Assembly: GCA_964639275.1 (NCBI GenBank)
Contig: CAZXCQ010000243.1
Coordinates: 1-9,588 of the forward strand
Source: CAZXCQ01 sp964639275
GTDB taxonomy: Bacteria; Desulfobacterota; DSM-4660; Desulfatiglandales; Desulfatiglandaceae
DNA: 9,588 bases
Direction: 5' to 3'
Numbering within the stretch: position 1 is the stretch's first letter; each line of letters opens with the position of its first letter. The notes beneath the pieces were generated by a model that did no database searches, was not told the origin of the DNA, and saw only the letters and a list, made by a program, of their open reading frames with translations. Of the stretch, positions 1 to 5,414 are shown in pieces. The translations under genes were made by a program, and so were the position numbers.

Positions 1-90
1 CCCTATTAGAGGCATGTGGAAGAAAAAAAGACCCCCATGCCCCCCCCTTTCCCCCTGTTCTTTGAGATGTTACGGTTATCTGCCTCTTTT

Positions 91-126
91 CGTAGGTCGC
101 TTTCCTAAGAAGCGTACAAGCCTACG
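91..126. other. Two-part hairpin
   Basis: CGTAGG (91-96) pairs with CCTACG (121-126), and inside it CGCTT (98-102) pairs with AAGCG (110-114) around a 7-base loop. The internal bulge is asymmetric (1 base against 6). No T-run follows on either strand, so it is not a classical terminator. Its role is unknown. Confidence 0.4.
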
Positions 127-241
127 CGATACAGCCGTTTGATGGTCAACAAATCTCTTTATCAATCCACCGTTTTTCTGGATTGGATTTCTGGCAGAGC
201 AATTCCGATTATTCACAAAGATCCATCGACAGCACTTTTGT

Positions 242-310
242 GTCATTCCCGCGAAGGCGGGAGTCCGGTAATTTTAATATGGTATAACCTTTCGCCTACG
301 CGGGAGTGAC
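242..310. repeat. Dispersed GTCATTCCCGCG-type inverted repeat
   Basis: Two 22-base arms, 242-263 and 289-310, are inverted copies of each other with four differences by hand count, separated by 25 A+T-rich bases. The left arm also contains its own small hairpin (TCCCGC, loop GAAG, GCGGGA). Repeats with a GTCATTCCCGCG core and GCGGGA-type hairpins are widespread dispersed palindromes in bacterial genomes. An exact 12-base match to the arm end recurs at 1287-1298. Confidence 0.7.
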
Positions 311-412
311 GTGATTTCTGGGTTTTTACCAAGCCATCAATTCTGAATTTTGGATTTGTATTGAGAAACAGATAGTCATTTCACGGGGAAGTCTGAAAAA
401 AGGTGTCCTCCT

Positions 413-982
413 TCATTCACCTTTGAGAAGCCCATTAAAAAAGATATTGACATAAGCTTCCGATAATTCCCGGCCGGATTCCTTCCGTTCATAGTCAAAC
501 CAGTAGAATGTCCAACTGCACATCCCTATTGCGGCAAAGGCTGCGAAGGTCTTATTTATTTTTATGATCTTTCCGGAGACTTCCAACTCGGAAATGGCAT
601 TGCGGATGAGATCAAGAGCCCGTCTCCAGGTCTTATTTATCTTTTCCTGGTGTTCAGGCTTCAGTTTCTTGACTTCGTGGACAAGGACTTTTGGTGAGCT
701 ATCTTTGGTTAGGGCCTTTTCTATATAGTTTCTTAAGAAAAAGGCGATACGTTCTTCAGGATCCGCTATTTTCTCTGCGGCATCAAGAATGGGAATAAAA
801 TCCCTCTTTAGCTTATACTCATGGATAAAAAACAATAACTCCTCTTTACTCGGGAAATAGTGATAGAGACCGGCCTTGGTGAGATTCAGCGCCTTGGCGA
901 TACGGGATAAGGGTGTATTATTATACCCCTCTTCTATGAACAATTCCAGAGCCTTTTCATAGATTTCCTCTCTTTTGCCCAT
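413..982 (-). CDS. TetR/AcrR-family transcriptional regulator
   Basis: This 189-residue protein has the usual TetR length. Residues about 5-50 form the N-terminal three-helix DNA-binding domain. The recognition segment LTKAGLYHYFPSKEELL (34-50) carries the family hallmark Y-x-Y-F-x-S-K-E-x-L. The C-terminal part (about 60-189) is helical, aromatic near its end (CSWTFYWFDY), and should bind an unknown ligand and form the dimer. The ATG at 982 is preceded by a strong GGGAGG five bases upstream, which supports this start. The gene lies downstream of the creatininase-like gene on the same strand, but a 389-base gap and its own promoter candidate suggest separate transcription. Five sampled 60-base lines average about 43% G+C by hand count, against 55-70% in sampled lines of the enzyme genes, so it may have a different origin. 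Whether it controls the neighbouring genes is not shown. Confidence 0.93.
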   Translation of the reverse strand: MGKREEIYEKALELFIEEGYNNTPLSRIAKALNLTKAGLYHYFPSKEELLFFIHEYKLKRDFIPILDAAEKIADPEERIAFFLRNYIEKALTKDSSPKVLVHEVKKLKPEHQEKINKTWRRALDLIRNAISELEVSGKIIKINKTFAAFAAIGMCSWTFYWFDYERKESGRELSEAYVNIFFNGLLKGE

Positions 983-1010
983 GAATACCTCCCTGCCGAC
1001 CGGTAGCCTA

Positions 1011-1039
1011 TCTATATTTTACGTCTTTTCGATTGTCAA
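1011..1039 (-). promoter_or_regulatory. Candidate sigma70 promoter of the TetR gene
   Basis: Read on the minus strand there is a perfect -35 box TTGACA (1039-1034), a 17-base spacer and a -10-like TATAGA (1016-1011, four of six consensus bases). The start codon lies 28 bases further down. A six-base inverted repeat, ATCTAT (1010-1015) and ATAGAT (1041-1046), brackets the promoter and could be an operator for autoregulation, though six bases alone is weak evidence. Confidence 0.5.
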
Positions 1040-1286
1040 GATAGATCTTAGGGACCACCATATGGCACCTACGCGCACGTAACGATCCGTCCTTGGCCAA
1101 AATGACGGATGCGTCTGCCTGCACATTGCACGCAGAAAGACATAAAACCATACCTGGATGACTTTAGGGCAGTTGCGGGCTTTCCTGAGACGGAGCGCCT
1201 CTGTGGAAGGGTGTTCGCGACCGGTGGTCACTTTGCATCGATCTGGAAGTGCACTCCCCGTTTGCCAGACGGGTTGAGCCAGGCCC

Positions 1287-1298
1287 CGCGGGAATGAC
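1287..1298. repeat. Half-copy of the dispersed repeat
   Basis: CGCGGGAATGAC is the exact reverse complement of the arm end at 242-253 and differs by one base from 299-310. Its would-be partner arm is missing, so this looks like a degraded or solo unit of the same dispersed palindrome. Confidence 0.45.
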
Positions 1299-1371
1299 AA
1301 GAAAGTGGCCTAAATGGGTCTTTGTGAAACCGTCAATATTGATACCGCCGGGCCTTACTCCGGCTTGATCC

Positions 1372-2475
1372 TCAATAGGGTCCAATCCTGCGTAAAGAAT
1401 AGACCGATTTCCACCCCTTGCTGCCCGGTTCCCTGAGATAGGGCTCCATCTCCTCATTGGTTCGAAATGTGGTCTTCTCGGGTTCAGGGACGGTCCCTAC
1501 CGGCCATGTCTCCAGGATCTCTTTTTGGAGAAGAACGAGATATTCGCAGACAGCCAGGATCGGCCATTTGGCCTTATCCGCATCTCCCAGGGTGGCCTTA
1601 CCCACGATCCCCTCGGGGGTGGCGACGATCTCCAGCGGGAGATCTCCTGCGCGGGTCCGATAGGTATTGGGTCGCAACAGATCTTCAGATGACAGGTCAA
1701 AGTGGCCATCGGGGAAGTACTTGTAATCCGGCATGGGGCCGGTGTCCACGGCATGCTCCATCTTGACCATCTCAGGGAACAGGAGGAGGCCCATGGAGGT
1801 CTCGGCCTCGTCTGCATGAACAAATCGGGTATCGAATTTCCCGCCATGTTCCTTTGTGTCAAAGAATTCACGGACCGCCCGCTGAAGCTCAGGCGCCACA
1901 TAGAAGCCCGGGAGTTGATAGGTATTCATAAAACGCTTTATGGCCTTTTCAATCTCATTTTGCTGGGCATGGTTGTTAAACCATATCTGTTTACGAAATC
2001 CGTCATTCCACAGGCCATACATGATATGCATAATGCTTTGTTCAAAGGCCTCATCGTTGACCATAACGGTGCCGAACATTCCCTGGTGCCAGGGGGGGTG
2101 ACACCCATAATTGATCGGGTACGCGATGTTTACCGGCGCGCCCATCTTGGCGGTCTTGCGGCGGACGGCTTCGGCGATACGGGTGACCTGAAGGGTGTCG
2201 TGGCCGCCCACCAGGTGGTCACCGTGGCATTCTGTGGATCCAACAGGAATGATCACCACATCATTTTTCCGGCGCCTCTTGACCAGGTCGGCCCGGGCGG
2301 TGTTTTGGATATAACACCCCGGTTTGTCCATCTCTCCGGGCGAAGGGATCTCATATTCCTCCCTGAGGCACCTATCGACCTCTTTGTCTGACATATTCCA
2401 GATTTTCTCTTTCATCCTCCCAACTGAAGTGTTTTCAAAAAAAGGAACGAATCGACCAGACTTCTTCTCACTCAT
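1372..2475 (-). CDS. Creatininase-superfamily hydrolase, IolN-like (3-dehydro-scyllo-inosose hydrolase type)
   Basis: At 367 residues this is about 100 longer than ordinary creatininases (about 250). The metal-site pattern is clear: E82-x-H84 and D93 in GSTECHGDHLVGGHD, matching the E-x-H-x8-D ligands of creatininase. An NNH motif follows (H169), where other family members have NGH, and then HADEAETS (H220, E223, E225). The extended N-terminus, the segment QNTARADLVKRRRKND and the C-terminal FRTNEEMEPYLREP...GWKSVYSLRRIG match my recollection of the IolN branch. IolN opens the ring of a diketo-inositol to 5-keto-L-gluconate in the Thermotoga inositol pathway. That subfamily call is from memory, not a search. 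ATG codons at 2478 and 2475 are adjacent; 2475 is chosen because GGGAGGAG (2488-2481) is then best spaced. An ATG at 2490 would sit upstream of that site. No inositol dehydrogenase (IolG) or IolM is visible nearby, so the real substrate may differ. Confidence 0.8.
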   Translation of the reverse strand: MSEKKSGRFVPFFENTSVGRMKEKIWNMSDKEVDRCLREEYEIPSPGEMDKPGCYIQNTARADLVKRRRKNDVVIIPVGSTECHGDHLVGGHDTLQVTRIAEAVRRKTAKMGAPVNIAYPINYGCHPPWHQGMFGTVMVNDEAFEQSIMHIMYGLWNDGFRKQIWFNNHAQQNEIEKAIKRFMNTYQLPGFYVAPELQRAVREFFDTKEHGGKFDTRFVHADEAETSMGLLLFPEMVKMEHAVDTGPMPDYKYFPDGHFDLSSEDLLRPNTYRTRAGDLPLEIVATPEGIVGKATLGDADKAKWPILAVCEYLVLLQKEILETWPVGTVPEPEKTTFRTNEEMEPYLREPGSKGWKSVYSLRRIGPY

Positions 2476-2500
2476 CATTTCTCCTCCCATTAGGTTTAAT

Positions 2501-2582
2501 GTAACACCTTTTGCCCTTTGAAACCCGGACAGTGAGGATTCTGCGTCCCCCTTACCCTCGTTTCAAAGGGCTGAAGTGTTGC
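2501..2582. repeat. Palindromic element copy A (hydrolase leader)
   Basis: The left arm 2501-2524 and right arm 2560-2582 are imperfect inverted copies, both reading approximately GYAACACYTT-x-GCCCTTTGAAAC from the outside in. The inner 12 bases (2513-2524 with 2560-2571) pair perfectly. The 35-base centre is only weakly self-complementary. The arm sequence resembles the outer arms of copies B and C, so I place it in the same family. It ends about 13 bases upstream of the hydrolase ribosome site. Confidence 0.7.
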
Positions 2583-2589
2583 GCTGGAT

Positions 2590-2602
2590 CAATATCATAT
2601 TG
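2590..2602. promoter_or_regulatory. Candidate operator palindrome
   Basis: CAATAT-C-ATATTG is a perfect six-base inverted repeat with a one-base centre. It covers the -10 candidate of the minus-strand promoter and touches the -35 candidate of the plus-strand promoter. A third GCAATAT half-site lies at 2619-2625. Its position suits a regulator that controls both directions, but A+T-rich palindromes of this size also arise by chance. Confidence 0.35.
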
Positions 2603-2622
2603 TAAAGGGTATCGGATTGCAA
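2594..2622 (-). promoter_or_regulatory. Candidate sigma70 promoter for the IolN-like gene
   Basis: On the minus strand, -35 TTGCAA (2622-2617, four of six) is followed by a 17-base spacer and -10 TATGAT (2599-2594, five of six). Transcription would start near 2587 and give a leader of roughly 110 bases containing palindromic element A. Confidence 0.5.
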
Positions 2623-2628
2623 TATATA
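2600..2628 (+). promoter_or_regulatory. Candidate sigma70 promoter for the plus-strand cupin gene
   Basis: On the plus strand, -35 TTGTAA (2600-2605, four of six) is followed by a 17-base spacer and -10 TATATA (2623-2628, four of six). It interlocks with the minus-strand promoter, so the two could not be occupied together. The leader would be about 180 bases and would contain palindromic element B. Confidence 0.4.
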
Positions 2629-2660
2629 GACACTTCATAACCGTCCATGAACTCAAAGGC

Positions 2661-2776
2661 CGTAACACTTTAGTTATGTGAAATCCGGGGGATGGGGGTT
2701 CCGAACCCCCATCCCCCTGTCTAAGTATCGATTTTAGAAAGAGCTAATATTGATACCAAAGGCCCATGGTTTGAAT
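2661..2776. repeat. Palindromic element copy B (cupin leader)
   Basis: The core is a perfect 15-base-pair stem, GGGGGATGGGGGTTC (2687-2701) with its complement (2703-2717), around a single central C. Outer arms of the family type (GTAACACTTTAG at 2662-2673; AGCTAATATTGATAC around 2743-2756) flank it. It aligns without gaps to copy C over about 90 bases at roughly 70% identity by hand count, and a TTTGAAT tail (2770-2776) is shared. No T-run follows the stem, so it is not a standard intrinsic terminator. Confidence 0.75.
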
Positions 2777-2814
2777 ACTCAGATTATCCCTGGACCTGAA
2801 GAAAGGAGGAACAG

Positions 2815-3225
2815 ATGACATCGGACAAGATCGGAGGATGGGAGTTGACCAGGGAGAGGAAGGCTGCAACCGAAGATATGCGCAACTCCATCATCAAGGA
2901 GTCAAAGGATCTGGATTGGAAACCTCATCCCGCAAACACAAATGTGGGACTGGCCTTTATCGTGTCGAAGAAAGATGACAATGTGGATGGGACCTGCATC
3001 TTTGCCAGGGTTCCAAAGGGCGAAGGCCTCCCGGAACACACCCATGCCGTCCAGGATATCATCGTCCCCCTTTCGGGAAAAGGCAAGTTGTGGATCAATG
3101 GCCTGGGCGACTTTAAAGTCAAAAAAGGCGTGGTCTTTAACATCCCGCCGGGGGTGTCGCACCGGTTATTTGATGTGACAGAGGATCTGGAGATCTTTGA
3201 CGTATTTATCGGTCCCATCCTGTAG
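2815..3225 (+). CDS. Small cupin-domain protein
   Basis: This 136-residue single-domain cupin is the only plus-strand gene here. Cupin motif 1 is GLPEHTHAVQDIIVPLSGKG (71-90), with metal-type ligands H75 and H77. The usual acidic ligand position holds Q80 or D81 rather than Glu. Motif 2 is GVVFNIPPGVSHRLFD (105-120) with H116. The fold and a bound divalent metal are likely. The reaction is unknown; small cupins act as isomerases, lyases, dioxygenases or ligand-binding proteins. The ATG at 2815 has an excellent GGAGG five bases upstream (2805-2809). About 40 N-terminal residues precede the barrel and may form a helix. The gene is divergent from the IolN-like gene, and its stop is only 19 bases from the stop of the aldolase gene on the other strand. 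No signal peptide is seen, so the protein is cytoplasmic. Confidence 0.88.
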   Translation: MTSDKIGGWELTRERKAATEDMRNSIIKESKDLDWKPHPANTNVGLAFIVSKKDDNVDGTCIFARVPKGEGLPEHTHAVQDIIVPLSGKGKLWINGLGDFKVKKGVVFNIPPGVSHRLFDVTEDLEIFDVFIGPIL

Positions 3226-3244
3226 TCGTGATCTGCCCCTCGCC

Positions 3245-4126
3245 CTAGGCCAGTCCTGCAACTGAAATGGCCTTTTCAATGGATTCCTTTTCAGCCGGCT
3301 TCAATGGGAGCAGGGGCAGGCGAGGGGGACCCCCGTAGAAACCGGCCACGTCCATGGCGTATTTGACTCCAGCGACCCCGAATTTCCCTGACACCGATTG
3401 GTTGAGACGGAAGAGGGTCAGGTGGAGCTTGAGGGCCGCTTCTCTATCGCCCTCCCTTGCCTTCTCATAGAGCTGACAACATGGGTCGGGATAGGCGTCT
3501 GCAAGGGAGACCACCCCGCCGGAGGCCCCGAGGGCCAGGGCGATAAAAAGGGTATTGACGGTTCCGGCCAGGATGTCAAAATCCTCTCCACACACCGCCA
3601 GATATCGGGCCATGCCATCAGGCGATGTGTCCTTCATACCGGCCACGTTGGGATGCCCTGAGAGGGTCTCGATGACCCTGGGAGAGAGGGTCATTCCGGT
3701 AAAGCCGGGCGCATTGTAAATGAGAACCGGGATGGAAAGGGCCTCTGCCACGTCCGAGTAGTAACCGATCATCGCCTCATCGGTAAGCCCCTTTTTAAAA
3801 TACGATGGCGTTACCAGAGATACAAAATCCGCACCGAGAGATTGGGCCTTTTTTGAAAAGGCAATGGTCTGCCTTGTGGATTCATAACCGGCGCCGGCCA
3901 TGACCCGCTGGTGTTCGGCCTTCTCTTGAAGGACCATCTCGAGGATGCTCAGCTTTTCCGCTTCGGTGAGGCTCTTGCTTTCACCGTTGCTTCCCAGCAC
4001 AAAAAAACCGGACAACGGGGTCTGGCTGTATTTTCGGATGTTTTCCTTGAGATCATCGATAGAGACCTCTTCATCGACAAAAGGCGTTGTAATGGGTGCA
4101 AATATCCCGGCTATTTTCCCTTTCAT
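3245..4126 (-). CDS. DapA-superfamily aldolase, 4-hydroxy-2-oxoglutarate aldolase-like
   Basis: This 293-residue class I aldolase has standard family length. The TIM-barrel signatures are all present: GSNGE (45-49) in place of the GTTGE of true dihydrodipicolinate synthase, catalytic Tyr137 in LIYNAPG, and Schiff-base Lys165 in VAGMKDTSPD. The C-terminal part (a GASGGVVSLAD-like stretch, then KFGVAGVKYAMDVAGFYGG) recalls human HOGA1. A likely reaction is therefore retro-aldol cleavage of 4-hydroxy-2-oxoglutarate or a similar 2-oxo acid into pyruvate plus an aldehyde acid. Lysine biosynthesis is less likely given the context. The ATG at 4126 is chosen over an upstream in-frame start because GGAGG sits eight bases before it and the extension would run through a palindromic element. 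It is the last gene of the minus-strand run, 233 bases after the hydroxyacid dehydrogenase, and may have its own promoter. N-acetylneuraminate lyase or 2-keto-3-deoxygluconate aldolase activity remains possible. Confidence 0.88.
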   Translation of the reverse strand: MKGKIAGIFAPITTPFVDEEVSIDDLKENIRKYSQTPLSGFFVLGSNGESKSLTEAEKLSILEMVLQEKAEHQRVMAGAGYESTRQTIAFSKKAQSLGADFVSLVTPSYFKKGLTDEAMIGYYSDVAEALSIPVLIYNAPGFTGMTLSPRVIETLSGHPNVAGMKDTSPDGMARYLAVCGEDFDILAGTVNTLFIALALGASGGVVSLADAYPDPCCQLYEKAREGDREAALKLHLTLFRLNQSVSGKFGVAGVKYAMDVAGFYGGPPRLPLLPLKPAEKESIEKAISVAGLA

Positions 4127-4359
4127 GATCTTTACCTCCAAATGAAATTTTTCAAAAACCAGTAACACTTTAGCCGTTTGAAAGCAGGGCAATGGGGATT
4201 CCGAACCCCCATTGCCCTGCGCGAGTGCCAGTTTTGAAAATGGCTAAATTGACACAAAAACCAGACGTTTTGAATGGCACCTCCCGCGGCATAGGGTCTT
4301 TTTTCCCCACATGCCACGCCTTTCCCCCGGATAGCGCCTCCCCTCGAGGTCACGGTCCT
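4127..4359. other. Spacer with palindromic element between dehydrogenase and aldolase genes
   Basis: This is the longest gap inside the minus-strand run. It is dominated by palindromic element C (4161-4275). The remainder (4276-4359) is C-rich with no clear gene. The element's stem lies between the two genes, so it could protect or attenuate the message, or mark an independent transcription start for the aldolase. Confidence 0.55.
4161..4275. repeat. Palindromic element copy C (aldolase leader)
   Basis: The core stem pairs 4184-4201 with 4203-4220 (18 base pairs, one A-C mismatch that reads as G-U on the minus-strand RNA) around one central base. An outer arm pair, TTTAGCCGTTT (4169-4179) and AAATGGCTAAA (4238-4248), matches at ten of eleven positions and encloses it. 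Compared with copy B, several stem positions differ in both arms together, so pairing is preserved. Ends resemble GTAACACTTTAGCC and its inverse. Confidence 0.75.
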
Positions 4360-5385
4360 TTAATGGTTCAAATGGCCTTCCCGGGGAGTGAGGTGTTTCC
4401 ACCGTTTGGAGCCCAGCACCTCCCGGTTGGCCACATTTGGAGGCTCCAGACCGTTAAAGAGATCCACCACACACTGGGCCGCCTCGGTGGCCATCCTGAT
4501 CACGCATTCCCTTGTAAGGGCCGCCGCGTGTGGGGTCAAAATCACGTTCTCCAGTTTTAGCAAAGGGTTATCCATGGGGATGGGCTCGTTGCTAAAGACG
4601 TCAAGACCCGCTCCGGCTATCTTCTTCTCCTTTAGGGCCTCGATCATTGCGGGTTCGTCAATTACCCCGCCCCGGGAGGTATTGATCAGAAACGCCCCGG
4701 GTTTTATCCACGAAAACTCCCGCTCGCCAACCAGATGATGGGTATCAGCGGTCAATGGGACATGAACGGATATCACATCCGATTCCGAGAACAGGGCCTT
4801 GATATCCACAAAGCTCACCCAGTCTTTGTAGTCCTCCTTTGCAGGGTCAGGGAGGAAAGGATCAAAGGCCAAGACCTTCATCTTCAGCATTTGGTGGCAT
4901 ACCCGGCCGACCTCAGAGCCGATACGACCAAACCCCACCAGACCCAGGGTCTTTCCCCTTAGATCTCTTGGGAGATTGTTAAAGCGGATGGCGAAGTTGT
5001 CATCGCGCACCGCCCTGTCCATCACAAAGAGTTGTTTGGAGAGGGCCAGCATAAAAGAGAGGACATGCTCCACAACGCTGCTGGTATTCACCCCCACATT
5101 GGATGTGATGATAACTCCTTTTTTGGTGGCCGCCTCCACGTCCACATTATCCAGCCCGGCGCCCGTACGGGAAATGATGCAGAGCTCGTCTGCAGACGAA
5201 AGCAGTTGCTCTGTTATCTTTATCCCGGTCCTCAGGATGATCCCGTGGGCCCCGGCCATCAGGGGGCGAACAACATCGGGGTTCGGGTCCGGGGAGAGCA
5301 GGACCTCAAGACCCGCCTGCCTCAAGAGATCCACCCCCTCGGTTTCAATGGGCTGGGGAAGCAATACGCGTTTGCTTTGCGTCAA
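4360..5385 (-). CDS. D-2-hydroxyacid dehydrogenase (SerA / glyoxylate-hydroxypyruvate reductase family)
   Basis: This 341-residue NAD-dependent dehydrogenase has the full two-domain fold but no C-terminal ACT domain, so it is not a classical feedback-controlled phosphoglycerate dehydrogenase. The dinucleotide-binding loop is GFGRIG (151-156). D175 after the second strand favours NAD(H) over NADP(H). The catalytic triad is visible: R238 in NTSRGG, E267 in FSNEP and H286 in LTPHAA. It should interconvert a 2-oxo acid and a D-2-hydroxyacid; the exact substrate cannot be read. Next to an aldolase that may release glyoxylate or another 2-oxo product, a reductase role is plausible. The start is a TTG supported by GAGGAG seven bases upstream; no ATG lies in a better place. 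It follows the SDR gene by 29 bases, consistent with one transcript. Confidence 0.92.
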   Translation of the reverse strand: MTQSKRVLLPQPIETEGVDLLRQAGLEVLLSPDPNPDVVRPLMAGAHGIILRTGIKITEQLLSSADELCIISRTGAGLDNVDVEAATKKGVIITSNVGVNTSSVVEHVLSFMLALSKQLFVMDRAVRDDNFAIRFNNLPRDLRGKTLGLVGFGRIGSEVGRVCHQMLKMKVLAFDPFLPDPAKEDYKDWVSFVDIKALFSESDVISVHVPLTADTHHLVGEREFSWIKPGAFLINTSRGGVIDEPAMIEALKEKKIAGAGLDVFSNEPIPMDNPLLKLENVILTPHAAALTRECVIRMATEAAQCVVDLFNGLEPPNVANREVLGSKRWKHLTPREGHLNH

Positions 5386-5402
5386 TATCCACTCCTCTTA
5401 AT
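5386..5402 (-). promoter_or_regulatory. Ribosome binding site that fixes a TTG start
   Basis: On the minus strand TAAGAGGAGTGGATA runs directly into TTG at 5385-5383. The GAGGAG core is well spaced and the encoded N-terminus (KRVLLPQPIE) begins right at the first strand expected for this family, so the TTG is the likely start. Confidence 0.7.
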
Positions 5403-5414
5403 TCCCTCAGGGCC

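Larger units (their letters stand above)
1..412. other. Non-coding stretch downstream of the TetR gene
   Basis: No convincing gene is visible in this stretch. It holds a C-rich/G-rich tract (32-55), a two-part hairpin (91-126) and a dispersed inverted repeat (242-310), listed separately. The rest is moderately A+T-rich with no clear terminator after the TetR stop, although the repeat at 242-310 could form a long stem in the TetR transcript's tail. Confidence 0.6.
983..1371. other. Gene-poor gap with three small hairpins and a repeat remnant
   Basis: No open frame here looks like a real protein. The gap holds the TetR promoter candidate and three inverted repeats: ATCCGTC/GACGGAT (1085-1091, 1104-1110); a 23-base hairpin with one C-C mismatch (1114-1136); and CCCGTTT-GCC-AGACGGG (1257-1273). 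It also holds a 12-base exact copy of the dispersed repeat arm (1287-1298). None of the stems is followed by a T-run. The creatininase-like transcript ends into this region without an obvious terminator. Confidence 0.5.
2476..2814. other. Divergent control region between hydrolase and cupin genes
   Basis: This 339-base intergenic region separates two genes read away from each other. It contains two copies of a palindromic element (2501-2582 and 2661-2776) and between them two overlapping, oppositely directed promoter candidates (2594-2628). Each predicted transcript would therefore begin near the centre and carry one palindromic element in its leader. No further gene is visible. Confidence 0.65.

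Noticed and set aside
1702..2391. A 229-codon open frame on the plus strand inside the IolN-like gene
   Set aside because: It is antisense to a gene with clear catalytic motifs, has no ribosome site or family motif, and is explained by the codon bias of the opposite strand.
2687..2717. Stem of element B as a rho-independent terminator
   Set aside because: The stem is strong but no T-run follows on either strand, and a related stem recurs in another leader.
4127..4192. Upstream in-frame start for the aldolase
   Set aside because: It would encode part of palindromic element C, and a well-spaced GGAGG identifies 4126 as the start.
2501..4275. CRISPR array or attachment sites from the repeated elements
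   Set aside because: Copies are few, diverged, irregularly spaced by whole genes and internally palindromic; no cas genes or integrase are present.
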